From Marinobacter pelagius (GTDB lineage: Bacteria; Pseudomonadota; Gammaproteobacteria; Pseudomonadales; Oleiphilaceae): 64,000 bases of DNA. The translations under genes and the position numbers were made by a program. The stretch lies in contig NZ_QNRO01000008.1 in NCBI RefSeq assembly GCF_003315345.1, positions 62,001-126,000 of the forward strand. The letters run 5' to 3'. The notes under the pieces were generated by a model, which worked only from the letters and a program-made list of their open reading frames with translations, was not told the DNA's origin and searched no databases. Every line of letters begins with the position of its first letter. Positions within the stretch are counted from its first letter, which is position 1. This document shows positions 53,701 through 62,645 of this stretch, piece by piece.

Positions 53701-55609
53701 CGATGTATTCGGCAACGGTATGCTTTGCTCGGAGAAGACCCGGCTGGTTGCGGCGTTCAACCACATTCACATTTTCGTCGACCCGAATCCGGATGCCGAG
53801 GCCAGTTTCCGGGAGCGCAAGCGCCTGTTCGAAATGCCCCGGTCAGCCTGGACCGATTACGATACCAAGCTGATTTCCAAGGGCGGCGGTGTGTTCAGCC
53901 GGAACGCCAAGTCGATTCCGGTCAGCCCCGAAATGAAAAAGCTGCTGGGTATCAAGGCCGATCGAGTGCCACCCAACATGCTGATTTCCCACATCCTCAA
54001 GGCCCAGGTGGACCTGCTCTGGGTGGGTGGCATCGGAACCTACGTGAAGGCCAGCTCCGAATCCAACACGGATGTCGGCGACAAGGCCAACGATGGCCTG
54101 CGGATCAACGGCTCCGAGCTGCGCTGCAAGGTAGTGGGTGAGGGCGGCAACCTGGGTCTGACCCAGTTGGGCCGCATCGATTACGCCCTCAAGGGCGGCC
54201 GCCTGAATACCGACTTCATCGACAACTCCGGTGGTGTGGATTGCTCGGACCATGAGGTCAACATGAAGATCCTGCTCAACCGGGCTGTGGCTGTCGGTGA
54301 TCTCACCGAGAAGCAGCGGAACGTGATGCTGGAGGAAATGACCGACGATGTCGCGGCGCTGGTTCTGAAGAACAACTACCGCCAGACCCAGGCCATCAGT
54401 ATCGCCAGCGAGGATGCCGCCACTCGCCTCGAGGAATACCGCCGGCTGATGAATACCTTCGAGAGTGAAGGCAAGCTCAACCGGGCCCTGGAGTTCCTGC
54501 CGGACGATGAGACCCTGTCCGAGCGCAAGCTCGACAAGAAGGGGCTGACCCGGCCGGAGCTGTCGGTGCTGATCTCCTATGTCAAAGGGGATCTGAAACA
54601 GACCCTGATCGACAGCACCTTGCCGGACGAGCCGCTGCTGGCGGGCGAAATGTACAAGGTGTTCCCCCGGGCCCTGACCCAGCAGTTCAGCTCGGAGCTG
54701 GGTGAGCACCAGCTGCGGCGGGAGATCATCGCCACACAGATTGCCAATGACATGGTCAACCACATGGGCATCACCTTCGTGGAGCGCCTGAACCAGTCTA
54801 CCGGTGCCGACGCCGCCTCCATTGCCCTGGCATGGATTATCGCGCGGGATGTGTTCCGCATCGATAATTGGTGGGACAGGATCGAGGCAGAGGACTTCCA
54901 TATTCCGGCCAGACTGCAGATGGAGCTGATGCAGGACCTGATGCGGCTGATGCGTCGGTCCGTCCGCTGGCTGCTGCGCAACCGTCGGGCCGAAATGAGC
55001 ATCCAGAGCCATATGGAACGGTTTGCCGACAGCGTCTGGGCCATTACCGCCGGCCTGCCGGACTACCTGGGTGAGCAGGCTCGCCAGGCCTGGGAGAAGC
55101 GCCACACCAATCTGGTCGAGGCGGGCCTGCCTAAAGAGTTGGCGTCGGTGGTCTCCGGCACCGGTTACCTGTATTCGTCCCTGGGTATCATCGAGGCCAA
55201 GGAGGCTACCGGCATGCCCCTGAAGACCGTGGCCAACCTTTATTTCGAGCTGGGCGACCGGCTCGACCTGACCTGGTTTGCCACTGCCATTGCTGATCTG
55301 AAGCCGGTTTCCCACTGGGAGGCGCTGGCCCGGGAGAGCTTCCGGGAAGATCTGGACTGGCAGCAGCGGGCCCTGACCACCGGGGTGCTGAAGCTGGCAG
55401 AGAAGCCGACGGATGTGCCCGCCTGCGTGGAAAGCTGGATGCAGCAGCATGAACAGCTGATTGATCGGTGGAAATCCATGCTTGCAGAGCTCAAGAGTAC
55501 CCGGGAGCCAGAGTACGCGATGTTCTCGGTCGCGCTGCGGGAATTGCTGGATCTGGCCCAGAGCACGATCCACCAGCCCCAGGGTGAAATCGAGGTTGAG
55601 ACCAACTGA
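50723..55609 (+). CDS. gdhB: NAD-specific glutamate dehydrogenase, large (GDH-180) class
   Basis: A 1628-aa enzyme that oxidatively deaminates glutamate to 2-oxoglutarate with NAD. It has the long N-terminal ACT-like regulatory region (1-700), the catalytic Lys region K-V-A-R-G-G-L-R-W-S-D-R (about 810-825), VPVGAKGGFV, and a Rossmann part (V-V-A-A-D-K-G-T-A-T-F-S-D). AGAGG precedes the ATG by nine bases. Length is full. Divergent from moxR with a 160-base gap. Confidence 0.95.
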   Translation: MNALTVASKEQFFEQLADAFSQKIAKTEAKKISEFAKQHYAHIPLEELVSRRFSDTYGAILAAWQFLQKRSADETPVAVFNPDLESDGWQSTHTVIFILHPNIPFLIDSLRIAINQREIGTHSIQHSILQVDRDKDGKLKKLHSTKKSGSGAEYEAFIVLEIDRHSNPADLKEIEEALQTVLHEVRIAVSDFNVVTDKVNRIIGELDDTTAGISDEEKEEARAFLNWLVQDHFTFLGYDEYDYVKDKSGTVVRRVANSELGILRVNNERPDRVRLNELPQRTRHEMTRTDDIFIFAKSAQRSRVHRPAYPDYIAVKKFNDKGDVVGERRFLGLYTARVYNERPDEIPLLRRKFQSVMKRSGFLRDDYAGKELEQILTLYPRDELFQIETDELLRVAKNILYIQERRRIELFMREDVYGQFVTCLAFFPRDIYNTELRLKVEQVLFETLEAEDIEFVTHFSESVLARVQFTIRVPQVENRQLPIAEIREKVIDLAQSWRDGLYEALSEAYGEERGNEFYRLWAGGFPASYTDMFSPRRAAIDLDHIAAAADSDDLAMSFYRALEEDESTLHFKLFYPDEPLPLSDVMPIFDNLGFRVIGEHPFEVLDRHGKSVWIHDFTLQAHTGEVVDIHRIRPIFEELFRRVWHGEAENDAFNRLLLSSYMSWREIALLRTYARYMRQIRFSNSQTFISNTLVNHVHLTRTLLDLFDIRFNPERYQSRGKSEAAQQKLEIEFSAGLDEVDNLSEDRVLRLYLELMQATLRTNYFQLDADGKPKSYISVKFDPSRIPDMPLPLPMFEIFVYSPRVEGVHLRGGKVARGGLRWSDRFEDYRTEILGLVKAQQVKNAVIVPVGAKGGFVAKRLPDPSDREAFQAEGIAAYKTFIRGLLDITDNLVDAGIKPPERVIRHDEDDHYLVVAADKGTATFSDIANGLAAEYGFWMGDAFASGGSNGYDHKKMGITARGAWVSVERHFREMGINPALDEFTAIGIGDMGGDVFGNGMLCSEKTRLVAAFNHIHIFVDPNPDAEASFRERKRLFEMPRSAWTDYDTKLISKGGGVFSRNAKSIPVSPEMKKLLGIKADRVPPNMLISHILKAQVDLLWVGGIGTYVKASSESNTDVGDKANDGLRINGSELRCKVVGEGGNLGLTQLGRIDYALKGGRLNTDFIDNSGGVDCSDHEVNMKILLNRAVAVGDLTEKQRNVMLEEMTDDVAALVLKNNYRQTQAISIASEDAATRLEEYRRLMNTFESEGKLNRALEFLPDDETLSERKLDKKGLTRPELSVLISYVKGDLKQTLIDSTLPDEPLLAGEMYKVFPRALTQQFSSELGEHQLRREIIATQIANDMVNHMGITFVERLNQSTGADAASIALAWIIARDVFRIDNWWDRIEAEDFHIPARLQMELMQDLMRLMRRSVRWLLRNRRAEMSIQSHMERFADSVWAITAGLPDYLGEQARQAWEKRHTNLVEAGLPKELASVVSGTGYLYSSLGIIEAKEATGMPLKTVANLYFELGDRLDLTWFATAIADLKPVSHWEALARESFREDLDWQQRALTTGVLKLAEKPTDVPACVESWMQQHEQLIDRWKSMLAELKSTREPEYAMFSVALRELLDLAQSTIHQPQGEIEVETN

Positions 55610-55675
55610 GTATTGCGTTTCGACAGTGATTCGCTTTCAATTCCGGCACTTTTGTCAGATACGGGAGTTGTTTGC

Positions 55676-56356
55676 ATGGGGCAGCTAGATCATCTGCTGG
55701 ACAAGAACCGGGCCTGGGCCAACGGCATCAAGTCCGTCGATCCCAAGTTTTTCGACCGCCTGTCCAATCAGCAGGCGCCGGAATATCTCTGGATCGGCTG
55801 CGCCGACAGCCGGGTACCGGCCAACCAGATTGTCGATCTGCTGCCCGGTGAACTCTTCGTTCACCGCAATGTGGCCAACGTGGTGGTGCACACCGACTTC
55901 AACTGCCTGTCGGTGCTGCAATTCGCCATCGAGGTGCTCAAGGTGAAACACATTCTGGTGGTGGGCCACTATGGCTGTGGCGGTGTCCGTGCAGCCCTGC
56001 GGAACGAGGGCTTTGGCCTGATCAGTCACTGGCTGCGCCATGTCCAGGACGTGCGTGACCGCCACCAGGCCACCCTGGATGCGATCACCAGTGAGCCGGA
56101 CCGGATCGACCGCCTGTGCGAGCTGAATGTGGTGGAACAGGTGGGGCACGTCTGCCAGAACAACATCGTCCAGGAAGCCTGGCGTCGCGGGCAGCCCCTG
56201 ACCGTACACGGTTTTGTCTATGACGTGGCCGATGGCCTGCTCCGGGACATGGGGCTGTCCATCTCCAACGAGGAAGAGCGGGACCAGGTCCGGCAGACTG
56301 CGGTCGAGGAGCTGGTTCAGCGCCCGGTCCGTGCCGGTCGTCAGAAACTGGCCTGA
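55676..56356 (+). CDS. can: Beta-class carbonic anhydrase
   Basis: A 226-aa enzyme starting at ATG 55676 (GGGAG upstream). Zinc ligands C42, H98 and C101 with D44-S-R in GCADSR and HYGCGG are intact. It interconverts CO2 and bicarbonate in the cytoplasm. It follows gdhB by 66 bases. Confidence 0.95.
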   Translation: MGQLDHLLDKNRAWANGIKSVDPKFFDRLSNQQAPEYLWIGCADSRVPANQIVDLLPGELFVHRNVANVVVHTDFNCLSVLQFAIEVLKVKHILVVGHYGCGGVRAALRNEGFGLISHWLRHVQDVRDRHQATLDAITSEPDRIDRLCELNVVEQVGHVCQNNIVQEAWRRGQPLTVHGFVYDVADGLLRDMGLSISNEEERDQVRQTAVEELVQRPVRAGRQKLA

Positions 56357-56363
56357 TCGCTTC

Positions 56364-57410
56364 ATGTCCTCTCTTCCCAATTCCCATGAGGCATTGCTGC
56401 GCAACCGTGACCTGCTGGCCGGCACGGTTGGCCTGCTCGGGGTGACCGACCCGTCGGTACTGCCCCTGGTCGGCGACCATGGTCTTGCCATGAGTGAGCA
56501 TGCCGGCGTCTACAGCGCCTTGAGCGGCGTGCCCGGCTGGCAGAGCTGTTTCGGCTATGACGACCCCGGTCTCCAGCACGCCATTCTCGACACGATCGTG
56601 GTTTTCCTGCCCAAGGCGCGTGCGGAACTGGATTTTCGGCTGGCCCTGGCACTATGGCTGGCCAGGGCCGGTGCCCGGTTGATCCTGGTCGGCGAGAAGA
56701 AAGAAGGTATCGCCGGCGCAGTCAAGCAGCTCAGGGCCAGGCTACCCGATGCCGGCAAGGTGGACAGCGCCCGCCATTGCCAGGTGTGGAGCGCAGAGGT
56801 GGAAGCGCCGTCCCATCAGTTCGAATTGGCGGACTGGATTACCTGGACATCGATAGAACATGCCGGTGTCAGCATCGAAGTGGCCGGTATGCCAGGGGTC
56901 TTCAGCCTCGGTGAACTGGATGAGGGAACGGCCCTGTTGCTGGACACCCTCGCCAGAGAGCCCGTCAGGGCCAGCCGGGTACTGGATTTTGCCTGCGGTG
57001 CCGGGGTGATCGGCAGCTGGCTTCAGGGCTGGCAACGGCAGGCGGATCTGGCCACTTCCACGGTAGATGGTCTCGATGTCCAGTCGCAGGCGGTTATCTG
57101 TGCCCGCGCAACCTATCGGCGTAATGGCTGTACCGGAGATATCCAGGCATCGGATGGCCTGTCGGGTGTGCAGGGAAAGTGGCCCGCCATCGTTACCAAT
57201 CCGCCGTTTCACACCGGGGTACGGACCGATACCTCCATGACCGAACGATTCCTGCGGGAGGTAGCCTCTCACCTGGAACCCGGTGGCGAATTGCGGCTGG
57301 TGGCAAACAGCTTCCTGCCCTACGGGGAACTGATCCAGCGCCATGTCGGCACTGCGGAGCGACTGGAGCAAACCCGTCGGTTTACGGTCTATCGCGCGTT
57401 CCGCCGCTGA
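56364..57410 (+). CDS. rsmC: 16S rRNA m2G1207 methyltransferase RsmC-type
   Basis: A 348-aa protein from ATG 56364, seven bases after the carbonic anhydrase stop. An N-terminal degenerate methyltransferase half (1-170) is followed by an active SAM domain: V-L-D-F-A-C-G-A-G-V-I-G and the catalytic T-N-P-P-F-H. RsmC and RlmG share this plan; order and pattern favour RsmC here. Confidence 0.85.
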   Translation: MSSLPNSHEALLRNRDLLAGTVGLLGVTDPSVLPLVGDHGLAMSEHAGVYSALSGVPGWQSCFGYDDPGLQHAILDTIVVFLPKARAELDFRLALALWLARAGARLILVGEKKEGIAGAVKQLRARLPDAGKVDSARHCQVWSAEVEAPSHQFELADWITWTSIEHAGVSIEVAGMPGVFSLGELDEGTALLLDTLAREPVRASRVLDFACGAGVIGSWLQGWQRQADLATSTVDGLDVQSQAVICARATYRRNGCTGDIQASDGLSGVQGKWPAIVTNPPFHTGVRTDTSMTERFLREVASHLEPGGELRLVANSFLPYGELIQRHVGTAERLEQTRRFTVYRAFRR

Positions 57411-57441
57411 AAATAAAAAAAAAGCCCCTGGGGTGAGGGGC
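57411..57441 (-). terminator. Intrinsic terminator oriented on the minus strand
   Basis: GCCCCT (57424-57429) pairs with AGGGGC (57436-57441). The A9 run at 57415-57423 becomes a T-run after the stem when read on the minus strand. No minus-strand gene directly precedes it; the nearest is ribE, 1.2 kb away, so it may end an antisense read-through. Confidence 0.5.
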
Positions 57442-57541
57442 AAAGGTAAATGGCATGAACGCTTCGAACTCTACGGTTAATTTCTAGAATAAACAGCCTA
57501 GAATAGGCGCCCTCATGAAACACCTCTCCGGATAGCCCGAA

Positions 57542-58681
57542 ATGACAAGCGCAAAGCTCCAGACGCCCGATGGTCCATTGTTCCTTGCCCGCCCCGGCGG
57601 CGGCGACAAGTCGCTCAGGGCCTGGGATGCGGCCGATGAGCTGTTGCTGGAAACGGCAGCCACGATTCTCCAGGGGCGGCCTGATGCCAGGGTGCTTGTC
57701 GTGGATGACCATTTCGGCGCCCTGTCCCTGGGGCTTATGCGATTCTCCCCGGCACTGGTGGCGGATAATGCCGGGCTGACCGAAGCACTGGCACTGAACA
57801 CCAGCGCCAACGCGTCGGCAAACGGTTTGCCGCAGCCTGCCAATTGGCAGGATCCACCTGCCGGCCCCTTTGATCTCGTGGTGTTGCGGATCCCGCGCCA
57901 GGCGGACTATCTGGCGTGGCTGCTGCGCTGGCTCAACGGAGTACTGGCAGGGCAGGGCAGAATCCTGGCCGGTGGCATGATCAAGCACCTGCCGGATCGA
58001 AGCGTCGATGTCTTTGCCGAGGCAGTGGTGACCGAAGAGGTGCTGCCCGCCCGCAAGAAAGCGCGGGTGGTGGTGTGCAGCCGGGGCGCGGCAAGCCTGA
58101 GTGACTGGCCGGCTTTATGGAAAGGTTATGTCCTGGCCAATGGCGTCCGGGTGGACGCGCTGCCGGCGGTGTTCGCCCGGGAGAAGCTGGACATCGGCAC
58201 CCGACTGCTGTTGCCTCATGTCACCGAAGCCGTGACGGCGCTCGGTGCCGGTGCCCGGGTGCTGGATCTTGCCTGCGGCAACGGCGTGCTCGGGCTGCAG
58301 GCCCTGTCGGTGAGGCCGGAACTGAGCCTGACCTTTGCCGATGTGTCCAGCCAGGCTGTGCTGAGCACCCGGCATAATGTCAGCCAGGCATTTCCGGACA
58401 GTAAGGCCACCTTTTATCACGCCGACGGTATCCCCGATGAATCCGGGACGTTTGATCTGATCCTGCTCAACCCGCCGTTCCACGAGGGTGGCGTGGTCGG
58501 AGACCATATTGCCCTTCGGCTGTTCCGGCAGGCTTCACGACATCTGGCCCCTGGTGGTCGTTTGCTGATGGTGGGCAACCGGCACCTGGGCTACCACCGG
58601 ACCCTGAAACGCGATTTCTCAAAGGTCCGTCAGCTGGATGCCGATCCCAGGTTCGTGGTGTTTCAGGCCGGCCGGTCGTAA
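57542..58681 (+). CDS. rlmG: 23S rRNA m2G1835 methyltransferase RlmG-type
   Basis: A 379-aa protein with a degenerate N-terminal methyltransferase half and an active C-terminal half: V-L-D-L-A-C-G-N-G-V-L-G, FADVSS, LLNPPFHEGG. It is a paralog of the preceding rsmC. Its 3' end overlaps the convergent ribE by 19 bases. Confidence 0.88.
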   Translation: MTSAKLQTPDGPLFLARPGGGDKSLRAWDAADELLLETAATILQGRPDARVLVVDDHFGALSLGLMRFSPALVADNAGLTEALALNTSANASANGLPQPANWQDPPAGPFDLVVLRIPRQADYLAWLLRWLNGVLAGQGRILAGGMIKHLPDRSVDVFAEAVVTEEVLPARKKARVVVCSRGAASLSDWPALWKGYVLANGVRVDALPAVFAREKLDIGTRLLLPHVTEAVTALGAGARVLDLACGNGVLGLQALSVRPELSLTFADVSSQAVLSTRHNVSQAFPDSKATFYHADGIPDESGTFDLILLNPPFHEGGVVGDHIALRLFRQASRHLAPGGRLLMVGNRHLGYHRTLKRDFSKVRQLDADPRFVVFQAGRS

Positions 58682-59274
58682 CCCAGGCGTGCCAAGGTGT
58701 CGACGATGGTCTGGGTCTGGCTGTCGATTTCGATATTGACCCGGTCGCCAATCTCCGCCGTGCCAAAGGTGGTGGCCCTCAGGGTTTCCGGTATCAGATG
58801 CACGTTGAAGCGGTTGTCGCGGACCTCGCCGATGGTCAGGCTGGCGCCGTTGATCGCAATGTAGCCCTTGGGAAAGATGTAACGGGTCCATTCCTGCGGC
58901 ACTTCAAACCAGATCGTGACATTGTTCTCCGGGCGCTCGATCTCCACGATCCTGGCAGTGGTGTGCACATGCCCTGACAGCAGGTGGCCGCCGATCTCGT
59001 CGCCGATCCGTGCTGCCCGCTCGAAGTTGACGGCGTCGCCTGCCTCGAGGTTTCCCAGGGTGGTCAGTCGCAGGGTCTCCTGCATGGCATCGAAGTACAG
59101 GGTTGCGCCTTCCTGGCGGGTGACGGTCAGGCAGGTGCCATTGATGGCTACGGAGGCGCCGATGGTCACACCCGCGACCTTGTCTTCAGGGAGTCGCACC
59201 GCCAGTGTGCTCAGCCCCGGACGGGCGGTGACTTCTTCGATGGTGGCGATACCCTGGACAATTCCTGTGAACAT
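58663..59274 (-). CDS. ribE: Riboflavin synthase alpha subunit
   Basis: A 203-aa enzyme with two lumazine-binding barrels: MFTGIVQG at the start of repeat 1 and HLLSGHVHTTARI at the start of repeat 2. It dismutates 6,7-dimethyl-8-ribityllumazine to riboflavin. It is a solitary gene here, divergent from psrA; other rib genes are not in the window. Confidence 0.94.
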   Translation of the reverse strand: MFTGIVQGIATIEEVTARPGLSTLAVRLPEDKVAGVTIGASVAINGTCLTVTRQEGATLYFDAMQETLRLTTLGNLEAGDAVNFERAARIGDEIGGHLLSGHVHTTARIVEIERPENNVTIWFEVPQEWTRYIFPKGYIAINGASLTIGEVRDNRFNVHLIPETLRATTFGTAEIGDRVNIEIDSQTQTIVDTLARLGYDRPA

Positions 59275-59333
59275 AGACTACCTCTCGGCTTTTGGATCTG
59301 TGCACTGTGGCGGGAAGCAGAAGGATAACAAAC

Positions 59334-59364
59334 TTGACACAAATTGGCTTCAAACGTATGTTTA
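59334..59364 (+). promoter_or_regulatory. psrA promoter with overlapping PsrA-type box
   Basis: TTGACA (59334-59339) and TATGTT (59357-59362) are 17 bases apart. CAAAC-GTAT-GTTTA (59351-59364) matches the PsrA motif except for the last base and covers the -10 box. This fits autorepression of psrA. Confidence 0.7.
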
Positions 59365-59397
59365 AAACAGACGTACGCTAGAGGCACCGACAACAAG

Positions 59398-60075
59398 ATG
59401 GCGCAATCTGATACCGTAGACCGGATTCTTGACGCAGCCGAGGAGCTGTTTGCCGAGCGGGGGTTTTCCGAAACCTCCCTCCGTATGATCACCAGTAAGG
59501 CTAAAGTAAACCTCGCTGCTGTCAATTACCACTTTGGTTCGAAGAACGCGCTGATCCATGCGGTCTTTGCCCGATTCCTCACGCCGTTTTCCGCGACCCT
59601 GGAACAGGCGTTCGACGAACTCGAAGAAAGTTGCGGCGATCAGCCCCCGACCCTGAACCAGACCCTCTGGGCCCTGACTGAAAGTGCCGTGCGGATGCCT
59701 CAGAGGAACGAGAAGGGCATCTCCATCTTCATGCGCCTGCTCGGGCTGGCCTATACTCAGTCCCAGGGCCATCTGCGCAAGTTCCTGGAGCAGGAATACG
59801 GTGACCCGTTCAGTCGTTTCATGCGCCTGCTCAAGGCCGCAACTCCGCAATTGTCAGCCGTGGACCGTTACTGGCGCATCCAGTTCATGCTGGGGGCAAC
59901 CGCCTTCACCATGTCCAGTTCGGATGCCCTGCGTGACATCCTGCAGAACAAAACCGGTGTGGAAACCTCGGTCCAGGAAATCGCCCTGCGCCTGGTACCT
60001 TTCCTGGCTGCCGGCATGCAGGCCGAAGATGCCATGCTGGTTCCGCCAAAAGGCAGCAGGGTCTCGGTTGCCTGA
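59398..60075 (+). CDS. psrA: PsrA, TetR-family fatty-acid-responsive regulator
   Basis: A 225-aa TetR protein from ATG 59398. The N-terminus (ILDAAEELFAERGF, then NLAAVNYHFGSKNALI) and the core S-I-F-M-R-L-L-G-L-A-x-x-Q-S-Q-G-H-L-R-K are nearly those of Pseudomonas PsrA, which releases DNA on binding long-chain fatty acids and controls beta-oxidation and rpoS. The upstream box supports autoregulation. Confidence 0.9.
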   Translation: MAQSDTVDRILDAAEELFAERGFSETSLRMITSKAKVNLAAVNYHFGSKNALIHAVFARFLTPFSATLEQAFDELEESCGDQPPTLNQTLWALTESAVRMPQRNEKGISIFMRLLGLAYTQSQGHLRKFLEQEYGDPFSRFMRLLKAATPQLSAVDRYWRIQFMLGATAFTMSSSDALRDILQNKTGVETSVQEIALRLVPFLAAGMQAEDAMLVPPKGSRVSVA

Positions 60076-60136
60076 GTTCAGCTCCCTCGGTTAGGCTTCC
60101 GGTCTGGAATAGTCCGGATACGGAGCCCGACCGGTT

Positions 60137-60637
60137 TTGAACCAATCCCACAAGAACGTCGATCACCTGGCAGTCTCCATTGCTGACCAGACCCTGTCCC
60201 TGGTGAATGATCAGGGCGATATCATTGCCAGCTATCCGGTATCTACCGCCCTGAACGGAGCCGGGGAGCAGGATGGCAGCGGCTGCACCCCCCGGGGTGA
60301 ACATTATATCCGCGCCATGGTGGGGCAGGGCCTGCCGGCAAACACCGTGTTCCGCGCCCGCCGCCCCACAGGCGAAATCTTCAGTCCGGAGCTTGCGCTG
60401 GCGCATCCCGACCGGGACTGGATCCTGAGCCGCATCATCTGGTTGTGCGGCCTGGAACCCGGCAAAAACCGGGGTCCCGGGGTCGATACTTTCCGTCGCT
60501 TCATATACATTCACGGCACACCGGACACCGAACCCATGGGGGTTCCCAGGTCCCACGGCTGCATCCGGATGCGCAATCCCGATGTGATCGAGTTGTTCGA
60601 CCGGGTTTGCGCCGGGCTGCGGGTCGTCATCCTTTAA
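60137..60637 (+). CDS. L,D-transpeptidase (YkuD) domain protein without signal peptide
   Basis: A 166-aa protein with a complete YkuD active site: H126, H140 and Cys142 in SHGCIRM. The only available start is TTG 60137, with CGGAG 11 bases upstream; the frame is closed 24 bases before that. No signal peptide or membrane segment is present, so it may act in the cytoplasm or be exported otherwise. It occupies the place taken by nagZ in P. aeruginosa. Confidence 0.8.
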   Translation: MNQSHKNVDHLAVSIADQTLSLVNDQGDIIASYPVSTALNGAGEQDGSGCTPRGEHYIRAMVGQGLPANTVFRARRPTGEIFSPELALAHPDRDWILSRIIWLCGLEPGKNRGPGVDTFRRFIYIHGTPDTEPMGVPRSHGCIRMRNPDVIELFDRVCAGLRVVIL

Positions 60638-60660
60638 CCATCTTTCATCCGAGGGATCCG

Positions 60661-61860
60661 ATGATCGGAGAGCTGCTGACAACAATCAACGAGTGGATCA
60701 AGGGTTACGGGCTGCTCTCCGAGGGCTGGCGCACCGGCATCATTGTGTTTGCGCTGGTTTTTGGGACCGCCTTTGTGGCCTATGTAGTGAGCCACATAAT
60801 CCGGGCCCTCGAGAACAAGTTCAGCAAAACCCGCAACATCTGGGATGACGCGCTGCTGCACGCCGCCCGAAAGCCACTGGTTGCCTTTGTCTGGCTTCAG
60901 GGCGTGTACTGGGCCGCAGAGGTGGCCCACCACTATTCCAAAGCCGAGATCTTCAAGGCCAACCAGAAGCTGCTGGAGCTGGGCTTCATCTGGATCGTGG
61001 TGTGGGTGCTGCTGCGCATGATCAAGGAGGCCGAGCAGATTCTGGTCTCTCCGATGAAGATGAAAAAGCCCATGGACTACACCACCGTCAATGCGGTGAG
61101 CAAGCTGTCCCGGGCTGTGGTTATTATTACCGCCGTGCTGATTGTCATGCAGACCCTGGGCTACAGCATTTCCGGGGTGCTGGCCTTCGGTGGTGTCGGT
61201 GGTATCGCCGTGGGTTTTGCCGCCAAGGACCTGCTGGCCAACTTCTTCGGGGGCATGATTGTGCACCTGGACCGGCCCTTCAAGGTGGGTGACTGGATCC
61301 GTTCGCCAGACAGGAATATCGAGGGCACGGTCGAGCATATCGGCTGGCGGGTGACGACCATTCGCACCTTTGACCAGCGCCCGCTGTACGTGCCCAATGC
61401 GGCGTTCACCACCATTGCGGTGGAAAACCCCTCACGTATGTACAACCGCCGGATCTATGAAACCATCGGGATCCGCTATGCGGATGTCAGCCAGATGGCG
61501 GATATCGTCTCCGATATCCGCTCCATGCTGGAGAATCACGAAGAGATTGAGACCCAGCGGACCCTGATCGTCAATTTCGTGGCTTTCAACAGCTCATCCC
61601 TCGATATCATGGTATACACCTTCACCAAAACCACCGAATGGGTCCGGTTCCATGAGATCAAGCAGGATGTGCTGCTCAGGATCAGCGAGATCATCGAGGG
61701 CTACGGCGCCGAGGTGGCCTTCCCGACCCGAACCCTGCATCTACCGGATGGTGTCCGTCTGTCCGGCCAGGACCATGGCGAACGGGGGAGTGGCGCGCTA
61801 GAGGGGGAGCAGTCGGCCTCCGGTAACGGTAAAGAATCATCCGAAAGGACGTCAGAATGA
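60661..61860 (+). CDS. MscS-family mechanosensitive channel
   Basis: A 399-aa protein from ATG 60661. It has about four membrane helices, including TM3 with small residues (GVGGIAVGFAAKDLLANFFGG in part), followed by the MscS beta domain (PFKVGDWI, G-T-V-E-H-I-G-W-R, VPNAAFTT) and the mixed C-terminal domain. The polar C-terminal tail is low in complexity. It overlaps mtnP-like gene by four bases (ATGA). Confidence 0.9.
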   Translation: MIGELLTTINEWIKGYGLLSEGWRTGIIVFALVFGTAFVAYVVSHIIRALENKFSKTRNIWDDALLHAARKPLVAFVWLQGVYWAAEVAHHYSKAEIFKANQKLLELGFIWIVVWVLLRMIKEAEQILVSPMKMKKPMDYTTVNAVSKLSRAVVIITAVLIVMQTLGYSISGVLAFGGVGGIAVGFAAKDLLANFFGGMIVHLDRPFKVGDWIRSPDRNIEGTVEHIGWRVTTIRTFDQRPLYVPNAAFTTIAVENPSRMYNRRIYETIGIRYADVSQMADIVSDIRSMLENHEEIETQRTLIVNFVAFNSSSLDIMVYTFTKTTEWVRFHEIKQDVLLRISEIIEGYGAEVAFPTRTLHLPDGVRLSGQDHGERGSGALEGEQSASGNGKESSERTSE

Positions 61861-62645
61861 CTGCAGCTTCAAGCACATCGCCGGTCGGTATCATTGGGGG
61901 TACCGGCCTGACCACGCTCTCTGGCCTCACCATCACCGGTGAATCCGGTGTTTCCACGCCTTGGGGTGAACCCTCGGCCCCCCTGGTGGAGGGGAGGCTG
62001 GGTGAACAGTCTGTGATTTTCCTGTCCCGGCATGGCAATCCGCACCGGATTCCGCCCCATCAGGTCAACTACCGGGCCAACATCCTGGCGCTGTATGAAG
62101 CGGGTGTCCGGACGGTGGTGGGAGTGAACGCGGTCGGCGGGATTCACCGGGACATGGGGCCGGCCCATGTCGTCATTCCTGACCAGATCATTGATTATAC
62201 CTGGGGCCGGGGCAGTACCTTCTTCGAGGGCGACCTGGAGTCGGTCACCCACATCGACTTTACCTTTCCCTACGACGCAGACGCCCGTACGGCACTGATC
62301 GATGCTGCAAAACGGGAGTCAGTGCCGTTCTCGGATTTTGGCGTATATGGCGCTACCCAGGGTCCGAGGCTGGAAACCGCCGCGGAGATCCGGCGCATGG
62401 AGCGGGATGGATGCGATCTGGTGGGCATGACCGGTATGCCGGAAGCGGCACTGGCGGCAGAACTGGGGATGCGTTACGTGTGTCTGGGGCTGGTGGTGAA
62501 TTGGGCCGCGGGCAAATCCGACCACATCATTACCATGGAAGAAATTGAAGAAGCCATCGAGCAGGGAATGTCCGGTGTGAAGACCATTCTTGCCAGCTCG
62601 ATGGCTCAGCTCGGACAACTCAGTCCGTTGCCTCGACCTTCCTGA
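61857..62645 (+). CDS. S-methyl-5'-thioinosine phosphorylase (MtnP family)
   Basis: A 262-aa trimeric-type purine nucleoside phosphorylase. It shows GIIGGTGL, FLSRHGNPHRIPPHQVNYRAN in part, and G-P-R-L-E-T-A-A-E-I. It resembles P. aeruginosa PA3004, which phosphorolyses methylthioinosine in methionine salvage, and sits in the same order relative to csiV and mfd. The 3' end overlaps csiV by 26 bases on the opposite strand. Confidence 0.88.
   Translation: MTAASSTSPVGIIGGTGLTTLSGLTITGESGVSTPWGEPSAPLVEGRLGEQSVIFLSRHGNPHRIPPHQVNYRANILALYEAGVRTVVGVNAVGGIHRDMGPAHVVIPDQIIDYTWGRGSTFFEGDLESVTHIDFTFPYDADARTALIDAAKRESVPFSDFGVYGATQGPRLETAAEIRRMERDGCDLVGMTGMPEAALAAELGMRYVCLGLVVNWAAGKSDHIITMEEIEEAIEQGMSGVKTILASSMAQLGQLSPLPRPS

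Noticed and set aside
50864..53770. 968-codon open frame on the minus strand
   Set aside because: It lies opposite gdhB, whose own protein is strongly conserved; long antisense frames are common in GC-rich genes, and the translation matches no family.
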